From Lactarius indigo (taxonomy: Eukaryota > Basidiomycota > Agaricomycetes > Russulales > Russulaceae), in assembly GCA_025766275.1 (NCBI GenBank), contig JAFKAC010000088.1, forward strand, positions 1 to 64,000: a stretch of 64,000 nt of DNA, in the 5' to 3' direction. Both the position numbers and the translations under genes were made by a program. The notes below the pieces were generated by a model. It did no database searches. It was given only the letters and a program-made list of their open reading frames with translations, and had not been told where the DNA came from. Shown here one piece after another: positions 1-10,754 of the stretch (positions are counted from its first letter, which is position 1; every line of letters begins with the position of its first letter).

Positions 1-1729
1 GATGGACTCTGCCATTAGGTTCTTCACATCAAGAGAAATTTTGGCAAACAAGCAGGAGCTCATTGAGCCCCAGTCACAGCCGGGGCATGCTGTGTGGGCA
101 GCAAGACAAAGCGCTATGTGGAGTTCAATGGCTGTCCAGGCGGGGTCCAAGTTTACTGCTTGCTTAAGAGTGACCCACCTCCTGAGTTTGCCAAGGTCCT
201 ACTACAGCCAAAAACGAGTAGATAAAATTATTCAAATACATACAGTAATCTCAACTAGTCGTTGGTAGTCATTGGGGTTAAATATTGGCAGCATCTAATG
301 GCAAGTTGGGCTTGTTTCTATCTACTAAAAGGGAAGCCATGTAGACAGTGGAATCGCTGCTGATGACGTTGTATTGGCCAATAGCTGGCAGGGAACTGGC
401 AACAACATCCTCACATGGGCCCACAGAACCCATCGTGTTGACCCAAAGTTGTTAGGAGAGCTCCGAGTGTAGGCTGATGGGTTGAGCTGCCGAGCAACAC
501 CTCATATGGGCCTATAGTCTCTGTCTATGGTCACCCATTGGCCATAGAACCCATTGCGCTGGTCCAAAGTTGTCGGGAGAGCTGCCGAGCATGGTCCCAG
601 GATCACGTGTATGATTTGGCAGCGTAACCCTACCTTAGATTATTAGGACTCATAGGCAGCTTCCAAAGGCAATATCACACTCCATTCACGTTACACACTA
701 CATACTATGTCAGCTGAAACAGGCACCTCTATATTAGATGCTGTGCTCACCTGCATCGGCGAGAGAATATCCTCTATCTTGCTCAACTCTGCCGATAAAG
801 ATGAAAAGTATATCGCCAGCTTACACAATGAAGTGGCAAGCATTAATTTTCCATCTAAAACAAGTGGAACACATTCTGATCAGAATTTGGATTTAGCTTG
901 CTGCCATATGGGTCACTGGCCTTTTATCGTCTAGCGGCAGCCCCCTCATGTGCCAGAGGCAGTCAGGATTGCCTTTCACCATTTTTCGGACATCAGGAAC
1001 CCGGCATCCTATGCAGCACATGATGCGGACCAGAGGCTGAAATGCAAGATTGAGGCATTAGCCATTCCACGATTTAAACTTACGGAGTGGTGGAAAATTG
1101 GAGAAGGGTGACTATGAAAGAACCATTTGATGTCCGCGATGAGTTAGTAGCAGAGTTGTTGCGTTCTCTAGAGATGGTATGCACCCTGCTTCATTTACAA
1201 GTCCTCAAAGTAACTGGAACTGCAGCAGGAAGCTAGCTCAAGTCTTCGCACTAGGGTAACAGAGGGGTTCAAACAAGCTCGGCAGCTGTCCAAGAATATC
1301 GAGAGCTGCCGCGATTCCATTTATCACATGTTCGATGATACTTATCGCAGTTTTGAGGCAGAGGCTATTCGTTTGGAGAATGAAAACTCTGGTTGATGAT
1401 TACTGTAGTTCTACACATCACAGAATATGATTACAGCTGCCGATCCTCCCCAATGAAGGCGTCTGCCATAACCATCTCATTGTCCAAATCACGCAGAAGT
1501 TCCTCCAATAGTTCGATCTTCTCTGATTGCTTATCTTTCAGGAGGTTAGCTCGATCTCTGGCAATTGAAAGCCATCGCGGAGAGACACCCTTTGGAGGAT
1601 CCGGATTGTTTTAGCTGATGTCAATCAGATGACACTTGAGTTACCTTGTCAATGAGCTTTCCAATCACAGGTTGTAAGAGTGTCACACTTTTCGGGACCT
1701 CGCTGAAACCTTCGGCATCTGCTGTTGGG
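1..1729. other. Host DNA left of element A, mostly non-coding
   Basis: No intact gene was recognised apart from the decayed ORF pieces listed separately. Around 417-600 there are two imperfect copies of a block reading roughly 'gggcc..agaaccca', then 'ccaaagttgt', then 'gagagctgccgagc', about 125 bp apart. The word CTGCCG/CGGCAG recurs here in both orientations (near 490, 578, 1283, 1308 and 1437), as it does in all other host segments of the window. The segment is continuous with 9375-10056 once element A is removed. Confidence 0.6.
707..1396 (+). pseudogene. Decayed host ORF pieces with helical C-terminal part
   Basis: An ORF opens at an ATG at 707 (begins MSAETGTSILDAVL) and stops at 934. 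About 250 bp downstream another open stretch (about 1211-1396, ending NENSG) reads as a charged helical protein (EGFKQARQLSKNIES, EAEAIRLENEN) in a different phase. The two pieces may be exons of one gene or remains of a frameshifted gene. I do not recognise the family. The composition (Glu/Arg/Leu-rich, probably coiled coil) resembles the C-terminal part of the hypothetical gene at 19990-21657, so this may be a paralog. Frameshifts or introns cannot be told apart here. Confidence 0.35.
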
Positions 1730-2175
1730 TGTAACGCCGTCACAGCGTTAGCTCGACTTGAGCTCGGTAAAGGCGACCTTGACAACTTAGCTGGTCACGC
1801 CCTGGGGCGTATGGCACGAAGGCTTTTCTAGAAGTTCGAAGACTCTAGTATAACTGCGGCCCTGCTCCTAGAACAGAGGCAAAGGAAGACGGAGACAAGA
1901 AGTGACGATTGAAGAAGACCAAGATGGCTCATCCTGGTCTTCCGCAGCTATCTTAAATACAAGAAGAGCAGGCTTTCAAGCGCTGCTATGAGTCACCGTA
2001 TCGTAGCGTCCAACGTATCGCGTAAGTACCGCAATCCTAATACTACTACTACTTGTACTAGGATCGAGTCATCCCAAACTCCTAACTCCTATGTAAACTC
2101 CGAGTCCGTGACTAATATACCTTACAGCCGTAGTCACAACCGGTACAGTAAGGGTCCAATACGAAAACCGTAACA
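1730..2175 (-). repeat. 3' LTR of element A
   Basis: 446 bp copy of 8924-9370. On the minus strand it is preceded by the polypurine tract GAAAAGGGGGTGA (plus about 2176-2188), as expected for plus-strand priming. Confidence 0.93.
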
Positions 2176-2205
2176 TCACCCCCTTTTCAGCGTGAGTCCC
2201 CAGAC

Positions 2206-5200
2206 TCACCGAAAGTCCCTCGCCGTCCACGTGGACTGCTCGTCACTAATCCGCTCGAAGACGTTAGCCCTCTCCAGACGATAGATGCAGTCCCGCTTGT
2301 CGTCCCTCGCCGATAGTCGCATCGCCTGAAGCTGGCGAATGCGAGCTGCAAGCCGCTCTTCTTCGTACGCGGCTGCTCGATAACGTCACCTCCGCAGTCA
2401 GGGACTCGTCCCCGATGCGGTTAAGTGCGCGATCGTGATTTTGTCGGAGGCGAGGATGACCAAGTCCTCGTGGGCGATGAAGGCGCGTCCCGCAGCCGAT
2501 AGCATTGGATGGGCGTAGAGGGGTTTGCCGTAGAGATGAGGGGATCCGGGAATGAGTCCCAGCACAAAAGGGTTCGCACCTCCGACGATCTGACATGACT
2601 GGCATTCCTCTCTATGCCGTCGGGTCCGGTGATTGGGAAGTGAACGTAATGGGGCTGTCGATTCGCCCTGAACCCTCAGGCGCAAGGACCTGCGCGGGTC
2701 GTCGTCGTGCGTAATGGGGGTGTGAAGTGCGACGCCGGGCAGTCGCACACGTCCTCGAGACATGGGGGTTCCGTCGGTGTGAACGAGCCATGGGGTGATT
2801 CGGGGATTAGTAGGGTGGCTGTGCGTTCGAAGGAGGGGGTGTCTGACCGGGTAGTAATCCTCGTCGTCAGCGTGAGCTTCGTCGTTAGGGAGCGCTGCCT
2901 GTGCTGCCGTAACTCGCTCAATCTCCTCTGCGCTAAGCGCAGTTGTTCGTCGGCCCATCCTTCGCCACTCTCCGCCAGTCCTCCGCTGCTTCTAACTCCT
3001 GTTGGGTCTTCGAGGGGACGGTCGGCAGGGAGAATTCCCCTCGTGCCGATGAGGTCGTCACCTGGGGGGATAATGGCAACGGGTTCTCGATTGCCGTTGT
3101 CGTCTCTGAAGATGTGAGCGACGGCATGCTGCTGCTCGTCGTCGGGCTGGTGAGTCGGGTCGGGGAACCTCTGTAAGACATTAGCCCATTCTTGAGCGGT
3201 GATATGCCCCGCTCGCATGTTTGCAGGTGTGTACGGAGTGAGCTGGACCTGTTGAACCACGGTTTCTTCTTCGTCGTTTCGATGAGTTGGCGGCGTCTTG
3301 TGCGACTTGGTCGAGGAGGATCGCTGTGGTGACATGTCTGAGAGGAGAAGTGGGCATAGACGTCTGGTGGATCGGAGGTGAGAGGGATACTCTCCTTGGT
3401 TGTCCATGGGCTGGCTTTTAAGGATCGCACACCCGTCCGGCCCTCTTGATACGCCTTGATTGCGTCTGGTGCAAATACGTCATCTTTGTCGACCCACTGA
3501 TTCTCCGAGTCCGAGTAACCCTTCCATTTGATGAGGTACTGGAGCTTTTTGCGGCGGCCGAAATGCCGCGAGTCTAGAATGGCCTCGACTTCATATTCCT
3601 CCTCTCCTTCCACAAGATCCGGCGGTGGTCGTGGAAAGTTTTCGCCATGAAAGGCCGTTCGTTTGTATGGCGTGAGAAGATCAATGTGAAACACTGGATG
3701 GATGCTCCACTGTGTGGGAAGTTCGAGGCGGTAGTTGTATGGGGACATCACCTGTACTACTTTAAATGGTCCGTGGCGTCGCGCCGCCAATTTCGCTGTG
3801 GGTTGATTGGTCCGTAGATGCCTTCCTTCCAGCCACACTTGATCGCCAACTTGATAGCGTGGAGTATCTTTGTGCCGAACCCAGCTGTCTTGTGCCTTTT
3901 TGATAAGGTCTTGGGCAAGCCGACGTGCCTCCTTCAATTGTGTTAGTCTGGTGATCACGTTTGGGATTGGAGATGGCTTATCCGTCCAATCGGCAGTCGG
4001 GTTGTATCCCATCAGAAGCATGAATGGCGATTGTTTCGTGTGTTCATGGGGCCAATTGTTGTGAGCGAATTCTGCTATTGGGAGGTATGCCGCCCAATTA
4101 TCTTGACGCTCGTTGGCCCAGAATCGTAGGTATTGTTCAAGCCACTGATTGGTCCGTTCCGACTGCCCATCCGTGCGCGGATGATAAGCCGTGGAGATGT
4201 TCTGTTGGATGCCCAATATACGGCATACTTCTTGTGTGAATTTGGAGGTAACCGGGGGTCCCGGTCACTGATAACTTTACGCGGTAATCCGAATCGTTTG
4301 AACACGTGATTGACGTACAGAATGGCGGTCCCTTCTGCTGTGATCTCTTCGTTACAGGGAATAAATATGGATGCCTTGCTGCAATCATGGTCAGTAACGG
4401 TTAAAATGCTGTCGTATGACTGTGAGATCGGCAGTTTGGTGATAAAGTCAAGGGCAATGGTATGGAAAGGGGGGCGTCTTTGGCAGCGGTGATTGGGTGT
4501 AGTGGTGCACGGGTTGGTCTTGTATTGACCTTGATCCGCTGGCATCAGCACATCCTGTAACGTATTCATACACGTCTCGGCGGATACTTGGCCACCAGTG
4601 GTGTCGCTCTACGATCCGTTGTGTCCTGCTTATCCCAGGATGTCCGTGTACCGGTGGATCATGGTGGTCCTGTATAATGGCCCGGTACGCTGCCATGGGT
4701 CCTGTGACCACCAGTCGTCCGTCTTTGTACCATTCTCCCTCTATCTTTTTGAGGCGATGGGCGTCGACCCAGGTTTTGACTATGGCGGGATCTTGTCGTC
4801 GTCTCGGTGGTTGCATCATAGGATGTATTTCCAACGTACGCGCGCGTTAGTGGCTCGTATGAATACTTCTGGGGGTAACGACCACACCTTGGTTGTCTCC
4901 TTCTCCTTGGTCATAGTCCGGCCGTCTTGATAATGCATCCGCTCTTCCATTGTTCTTCCCTTTGATGTGGTGGATCTCGAAATCGTACTCCATTAACTCC
5001 AGTACTTCTCGGGCAACCCGTCGACTGATCTTTTGCGGGGTCTTCCAGTACTGGAGATTGAGGTGGTCCGAGAATATTTTGATTTTGTGTGGAGATCCTG
5101 CGAGTAGGGGTCTCCAGTGGCGAAGAGCTTTGACGATGGCAAGGAGTTCTAGGTCGTAGATATCGTAGTTTCGTTCTGCTTCGTTCAGCGTCGCCGAATA

Positions 5201-6929
5201 GTATCCTATGGGGTGCTTGCGACCGTCATTTTTCTTTTGCAAGAGTACTGCACCCACCGTGAACCCCGACGCGTCGACCTCTAGCTCAAACTGGTCTTGT
5301 AAATTGGGGTGCGCTAATACCGGTTCTTCGGTTACGAGTCGCTTGAGGGTCTTAAAGGCCCGATCTTCCTCGTCTCCCCACTTCCACTCGGCATCTTTCC
5401 TTGTTAACTGGTTGAGTGGTCGTGCATGGGTTGCGAAACCTCGGATGAAAAGACGGTAAAAGTTGCAAAAGCCCAAGAATGATCGTACGTCCCTGACCTT
5501 GGTTGGTGTTGGCCAGTCTCTGATACCGCGAACTTTTACCGGGTCCATACGCGTTACCCCCTTTCAAGGATTACCCCCAGGTAATCCATCCGAGGTTGGT
5601 GGAAGAGGCATTTTTCAAGCTTGAAATAGAGGTCGTGTTCTTGAGCAACGCGGAGAACATCTGTTACCGCAGCAATGTGGTCGGCGGACGTAGAACCTTC
5701 GCGCGTGGCTATGCCGATGTCGTCCATGTAGACGTGAATAACGGTTCCGCGGAGTTCGTGTTTTGCAATGGTATCACGGTAGATGTGGTTCATCATTGTT
5801 TGGAAGGTGGCTGGCGAGTTGGTAAGACCGAAGAACATGACCGTTGGCTCAAAAAGGCCAAATTTGGTTTTGAAGGCCGCCTTTTCTTGGTCACCGTCCC
5901 GTATGCGGATGTTGTTGTACCCCCAGCGGATGTCGAGCTTCGTATAGATGTGGGCGTTGCTAAGGTCGTAGATGAGGTCTTGAATCAGGGGGAGTGGGTA
6001 TTGATTTCGTATGGTATATGAGTTGATTGTACGATAGTCCTGCACGGGGCATAGTTTTCCGTCCTTCTTTTTAACGAAAAGAACGAGGATGCGTACGGGG
6101 AGATGGAGGGTCTTAAGTACCCTTGCTGCAGTTTCTCATCTAGGAACTCCTTAAGCTTCCCTTCTTCTTCTTGCGTTAGCGGGTATATCTTGCAGTCTAA
6201 TGCCGAAGGAGTGTTGGGTTTGAAGTCTATTGCGTGATCCCATGGCCTGGCGGGGGGAAATCGTTGTGATGCTTCTTCGCTGAAGAGTTGTTGAAAAGCG
6301 TGGTAGACTGCCGGCAGTTCCACGGGTTCTTCCTGTTGCTTCGCTTGGATGGCTAATTCTGTAGATGTAGTTGCTCGCAAGTACATGTCCTCCTCGTCTA
6401 ATTCGAGGGTTATGGCCTCCTTTTCATCGTTAGTAAGGGTGGTCGCAATGACGGTATGTCGGTTCAGACTGTCCTGCGTGCTGATCACGACCGGCATAAC
6501 CTCCTCGTGTATGACCGCGTCTCGCCAATTGATAGTTGGCTCGTAGGTCGCCAACCAAGGGTACCCTAGAACGATTTCTTCGCTTCCAAGATTTGTGACG
6601 AGGAACCGCATGGTTCTGTGGTACCCATTGGCGTATACGTCTAGGTCGGTGAAGTGAGTGATGGACCCAGCTTTATTTTCCGTGCTGTCTATATTCCAGA
6701 CTTTTCGTGGTCGGTTTAATTGCTGGACCCCTATGCCCATTTTCTTGATAAAATTCGGGTGTATAAAGTTGTCGGTGGCCCCCGAATCCACCAATGCTCT
6801 TATGTCGGCCATTCGGTAATTCGTGCGAATCGAGACTGGAATTCGAAGAGAACGAAAGCGCGTCATGATTACAGAATTACAGTTTAAAGCCCTCACCCAG
6901 GCCGATGGGTTCAGGCGTTCCGAAAACCC
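2206..6929 (-). pseudogene. pol: Pol of element A (protease-RT-RNaseH-integrase-chromodomain), frameshifted
   Basis: Expressed as a Gag-Pol fusion by -1 slippage. In order: retropepsin (DSGATDNF, about 6790), RT with YMDDI (about 5725), RNase H (LEVDASGF, about 5280), integrase with HHCC zinc domain (about 4640-4550) and catalytic core (ALDFITKLP, VISDRDPR, TDGQSERTNQWLE), GPY/F module (GPFKVVQVMSPYNYRL), chromodomain (YLIKWKGYSDSENQWV, about 3500), then the C-terminal extension shared with E (YGKPLY, RALNRI, LTAEVT) ending at 2206. Comparison with E shows 1-bp losses near 6070, 5560, 4850, 4520, 4480 and 4250 and more in the C-terminal part. Either the copy was moved in trans while defective, or the assembly has homopolymer errors. 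Confidence 0.88.
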
Positions 6930-8902
6930 TCTTTCCCCCATAGATCCTGCAATATCAGATCTTTTACTTCGTCGGGCGCGTTTGCAACTCCGGTGAGCCA
7001 TTCCTTGGCTCGTTCCTCGGCTGTTTTGCTAGTCGAGGCGGCCTGTATCTGGGCTGGTGGGGATTCTTGCGTGTAGTAGTCAGTTTCCGTCGTCCGGACG
7101 TTGGAAGGTCCGGGGTTTTGTGGTTGCCATTGTCGTGGCTGTCTGGGATGGGGGCAGTTTCGTGAGAGATGCCCGGGCATGTGGCAGTTATAACACAACA
7201 CTGTCCTTAGGTCTCGTCGGGACCCCCCTCGTCCTCGTCCTCTGGCTCCTGGTCCTCCCCTTGGTGGGAAGGGGGGTAAGCCGGTATACGGCGGCTTGCT
7301 GTAGTCGATTTCTTCCGATCCTGCTAGTCGCGCCTTTGTTCGGTCTGCGGAAGTGTCCATTGCCCACGGGTTAGCGAGATTTTGGGGGACGGTCCATCCA
7401 GCATTGCCCGTCTTTTTGGGTTTGGTGTCCTTGTATTCATCCACTTGCGCGCGGATATGGATGTAGTTACGCTGCCTCCGGAGTGTTGCTCGTTTCCACT
7501 CGTCGAATGTTTCTGGTTCGTCCAGATCGTAGGTTTTCTCGTAGAGTTTCTTAGGCAACCCCTTTGTGAAGAGGTCGATTGTTTGGGGGTCGTTGAGACG
7601 GTACCCGGCTTTCCTGGCGGCTTCTTCAAACTCATTGACGTACTTGTCAATGTCCCCATCAACCATCTTGAGCCCTTTTCTAAGAAGCGCTTGAGCTTGC
7701 TCTCGTTCGAGGGTATTGACGAACCTTTGGTTAAATCCTTCTGCTACCCCGCGTTCCAAAGGTCGCGTGTATGTTGCTCTATCCCGTTGTATCTGTCGGT
7801 TGAGCCACTTGAGGTACGAAAGTACCCATTCGCTGACTGATACCCCTTTTATGTAGGACAGGAAAAGGAGGCTTCGTCGATAGTCGTTGCGCATGACGGA
7901 GGTGTCGAGATTCATTCCCCAATACACGTGCCATTGCGTGAGGAATGAGTCCACTTTAGTACGGTCTCCGTCGAAGATGGTAGGGGGTTCACCGGTTAGC
8001 TTTTCGTGTCCGTGTCCTCCCCCTCCTGCACCGCCACCACCGCCACCTCCGCCTCCTCCTCCTGGGGGTCCTCCTCCTGGTGGGTTATTTGGGAGGTCAG
8101 GCGGGTTCCCCCCTCTTCCTGGGCGTCGGGGAAAGTCGTCTCCTGGTGGTCCTCCCCATCCTGGTGGAGGGTCTAGCGGTAGTTCTCGTCTTCCTCCATC
8201 CCCTGATGGAGGGTCTCCTTGGTCGGGTCCGATGGCCCGAAAGATTGCTGCGTCATCTGCTGTCATGCGATGCCCCGTTTCAGGGTTGATGGGCATGAGG
8301 TTTTGTTGCGACTCTTGTCTGATTGCTTCGACAGCTTCTCGCGTCGTTTGTTCTCTGACGGCCATGATTTCTTCGGCCGTCATGGTGGTGGTTGCCATTT
8401 CTGCTGCTGGTGATCGTACGTGAATGACTTCTGGGGTTTCTGAGATGTGTAGAGACTCAGCTCGTTGGATGGTGTATTGCTCGATAGGTCCGACACTCGC
8501 AGGTTGTCCTTCCTCACTTTGTTCTTCTTCGGTTTCTTTGCTAACCGCTTCTCCAGTGGAATGTTCTCGCAATTGGCCGTCAATAGGTCCCCAATCGGCC
8601 CGTGAGTTAAGTTCGCGTGCGTCTATGTCGCACTGGTATTGTCTTCCTGCTGGTCTGACGGCGTCCCAGCGGTGGTCTATGGGGTTCCACGTAACTTCTA
8701 CCCAACACAGGTGATTGAAATTGAACTCAACAGGTCTGAACCTTGTAGGTCCGTTGAACTCTACAAAGTATCCGGTCTCGTCTCCTCGGTCTCTCCACCT
8801 GGCTGCTCCTAGGAATCGAGTTGGTACGTTGCGATCCCCTCTTCGGTCTAGATGGTAAGGACGGAAGCTCGTCCACTGGTCTCTGGTATTGACGGTCGCC
8901 AC
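6911..8902 (-). CDS. gag: Gag of element A (non-AUG start)
   Basis: A 663-residue structural protein. The frame opens 22 nt inside the LTR with GTG GCG in good context (A at -3, G at +4). No ATG in any frame occurs on this strand from the inferred 5' end (9120) to an in-frame ATG at 8398. The N-terminal part (residues about 1-120) contains GYFVEFNGPTRFRPVEF, conserved with E and distantly with C and D. A Pro/Gly linker (poly-Gly near residue 290) precedes the retrotransposon Gag domain (about 310-480: DGDRTKVDSFLTQWHVY) and a zinc knuckle (CYNCHMPGHLSRNC, about 585). The stop at 6911 lies ten bases past a GGGTTTT slip site that would shift ribosomes to pol. Two products may be made: long Gag from GUG and short Gag from the AUG (MATTTM). 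Confidence 0.9.
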   Translation of the reverse strand: MATVNTRDQWTSFRPYHLDRRGDRNVPTRFLGAARWRDRGDETGYFVEFNGPTRFRPVEFNFNHLCWVEVTWNPIDHRWDAVRPAGRQYQCDIDARELNSRADWGPIDGQLREHSTGEAVSKETEEEQSEEGQPASVGPIEQYTIQRAESLHISETPEVIHVRSPAAEMATTTMTAEEIMAVREQTTREAVEAIRQESQQNLMPINPETGHRMTADDAAIFRAIGPDQGDPPSGDGGRRELPLDPPPGWGGPPGDDFPRRPGRGGNPPDLPNNPPGGGPPGGGGGGGGGGGAGGGGHGHEKLTGEPPTIFDGDRTKVDSFLTQWHVYWGMNLDTSVMRNDYRRSLLFLSYIKGVSVSEWVLSYLKWLNRQIQRDRATYTRPLERGVAEGFNQRFVNTLEREQAQALLRKGLKMVDGDIDKYVNEFEEAARKAGYRLNDPQTIDLFTKGLPKKLYEKTYDLDEPETFDEWKRATLRRQRNYIHIRAQVDEYKDTKPKKTGNAGWTVPQNLANPWAMDTSADRTKARLAGSEEIDYSKPPYTGLPPFPPRGGPGARGRGRGGSRRDLRTVLCYNCHMPGHLSRNCPHPRQPRQWQPQNPGPSNVRTTETDYYTQESPPAQIQAASTSKTAEERAKEWLTGVANAPDEVKDLILQDLWGKEGFRNA
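6923..6929 (-). promoter_or_regulatory. -1 frameshift slip site GGGTTTT, gag/pol of A
   Basis: On the minus strand the gag frame reads GAG GGT TTT CGG and pol continues one base back. G GGT TTT fits the X XXY YYZ rule exactly. It lies just upstream of the gag TGA (6911-6913), and pol is open across it in the -1 frame. Confidence 0.8.
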
Positions 8903-8910
8903 AATGAATG

Positions 8911-8921
8911 ATCTTGGTCTT
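8911..8921 (-). promoter_or_regulatory. Self-primer binding site of element A
   Basis: Two bases inside the 5' LTR the minus strand reads AAGACCAAGAT. This is perfectly complementary (11 nt) to the inferred mRNA 5' end at plus 9110-9120, the Tf1-type self-priming arrangement. The site does not look like a tRNA 3' end starting with TGG. Confidence 0.85.
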
Positions 8922-8923
8922 AA

Positions 8924-9370
8924 TGTAACGCCGTCACAGCGTTAGCTCGACTTGAGCTCGGTAAAGGCGACCTTGACAACTTAGCTGGTCACGCCCTGGG
9001 GCGTATGGCACGAAGGCTTTGTCTAGAAGTTCGAAGACTCTAGTATAACTGCGGCCCTGCTCCTAGAACAGAGGCAAAGGAAGACGGAGACAAGAAGTGA
9101 CGATTGAAGAAGACCAAGATGGCTCATCCTGGTCTTCCGCAGCTATCTTAAATACAAGAAGAGCAGGCTTTCAAGCGCTGCTATGAGTCACCGTATCGTA
9201 GCGTCCAACGTATCGCGTAAGTACCGCAATCCTAATACTACTACTACTTGTACTAGGATCGAGTCATCCCAAACTCCTAACTCCTACGTAAACTCCGAGT
9301 CTGTGACTAATATACCTTACAGCCGTAGTCACAACCGGTACAGTAAGGGTCCAATACGAAAACCGTAACA
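8924..9370 (-). repeat. 5' LTR of element A
   Basis: 447 bp, near-identical to 1730-2175. On the minus strand a TATA-like box (TATTTAAG, plus 9147-9154) lies about 34 nt upstream of ATCTTGGTCTT (plus 9110-9120). That is the expected transcription start, and it is exactly complementary to the primer site just inside the LTR. Confidence 0.93.
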
Positions 9371-10056
9371 TGGGCCGGAGGGTCCCACCATTCCTTGCTG
9401 GTGTTGACCCACATCAGACTCCATTCCATTGAGGAGTTTGACCCCATTCCAGAATGCAGATCGCATCTATAGGCATCGGCTCAGTGTTCTAGTAAAGCAT
9501 TAGTTTTGATACACACACCGCCTCCTTGAAGCTGTTCTCCTCTGACTCATAGACACCTTGTTTCATCTCTGAGGACTTCCCCTGCATGGTTGATAGATTG
9601 TTGATCGGATATCAGCAGATGTCCCTCACAGTATGACGTCATAAGCGCTTATGTACACATGCGGATCTATGAATCTGAAACAAGTTGCATGGGGTGGCAA
9701 CAATCTATATCCCCTTCTAATTAGTTGGAACAGGCCAAAAGCAAGAGAACTGCCGGGTTAGACATGAGAGCTGCCGGGATAGACACATGAGCTGCCGAGC
9801 TGGATACAAGAGCTGCCGGGTTAGACACGGGCATAGGCCAGCCATATGTTTGTGTTTTGACTGCTGGCTGAACAAATTAAGCCCACGCAAGCAGCACGCA
9901 TAACACCCAATAATCTTTCCTGAAACATCTTCTGAAACGTGCCTGTGTGGGTCAATGGAATCCATGTGTGAGCTCCCAACAAACTTGCGGCAGCCCCAAC
10001 AATATGCCGGCAAGTGAAGCGCTTGCCTGGCCCATATAGTACACCCACACACACTG
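9371..10056. other. Host DNA between A and B
   Basis: No gene recognised. Contains the short tandem array at 9746-9831 and another CGGCAG word near 9983. It joins 1729 on the left and 19817 on the right once A and B are removed. Confidence 0.6.
9746..9831. repeat. About 21-bp tandem repeat, four copies
   Basis: Four imperfect units built on GAGCTGCCGGGTTAGACA with lengths of 21-22 bp. Each carries the CTGCCG word that is scattered over all host segments of this window. The minus-strand reading (repeating L-TRQL) is probably incidental. Confidence 0.75.
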
Positions 10057-10743
10057 TGTGATGACTCACTGTCACTCGACAGGGGGTCACGACGAAGGCG
10101 GAGACTGGGGGCTGCGAAGGGTGTGGAGAAGAAATACAGAAGAACACAGAAGACGCGGGCTACGGCCTTGGCTCAAAGAGGAGTAGTGGCGCACGAAGAG
10201 TGGGGCACTCGAAGGAGCTGAGAGGCAAGGGGAGGATGTCACAAGTGGACAGTCTGAGGGACTGTCCGTAGAATTGCACCAGCTTATATACTACAGGGGG
10301 TGGTCTGTGCGTAGCTTTAGGGCAGGCTTAGGGCCTACCCACGGGTGCTGCGCAGTACTGCGCAAAGGAACATTCTAGAGACGTCTAACAATAGAGTCCA
10401 ATCAGAAGGGGTTTAAACATAGAACGACTGCGCCGCAGTCGATGATGCAATCTTGCGTCAGGATGGCGTGATTCCGCAGTTAATGCGGGATTTCCCGAGG
10501 AGTGGTGACTTGGTTGATTATCTTCGTTGATTGATCAACAATCAACTGTTGATAAGTACACGTGTACACAACACGTGGCTTGAGAGACGTGACTGATCAC
10601 GTGACAGATCACGTGATCGTTTGAGAACAGAATTCAAACTCCGATTCGGAATTCCCCTTTAGGAAGGTGATTACATAAGACCGGACCGACGCGGACCGGT
10701 CCTAAGCGCCCTGGAGTCACGACCGGTTTATAGGTTCGTGACA
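10057..10743 (-). repeat. 3' LTR of element B
   Basis: 687-bp copy of 19137-19811. It has about 11 extra bases near 10590 and one extra G near 10410, and no substitution that I could see. Confidence 0.92.
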
Positions 10744-10754
10744 GTATCCCCTTT

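Larger units (their letters stand above)
1730..9370 (-). mobile_element. Ty3/Gypsy chromovirus, element A (complete, LTR to LTR)
   Basis: A 7.64-kb LTR retrotransposon read on the minus strand: 5' LTR at the right, then self-primer site, gag, pol with chromodomain, C-terminal extension, polypurine tract and 3' LTR. Each LTR begins TGTAACG and ends CGTAACA on the plus strand. It is flanked by a 4-bp duplication TGGG (1726-1729 and 9371-9374). The two LTRs differ by only two substitutions (both CpG/TpG) and one 1-bp indel, so the insertion looks recent. Despite this, pol carries at least seven 1-bp losses, several in homopolymer runs, while gag is open throughout. It is a sister family to element E: gag, pol and LTR are clearly related. 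Confidence 0.95.

Noticed and set aside
1988..2173. 61-codon ORF inside the A LTR, repeated at 9183
   Set aside because: Present only because the LTR is duplicated; no counterpart in the E LTR frame and it lies upstream of the promoter in the element's orientation.
7887..8423. Plus-strand Pro-rich ORF opposite A gag
   Set aside because: A shadow of the poly-Gly linker of gag on the other strand.
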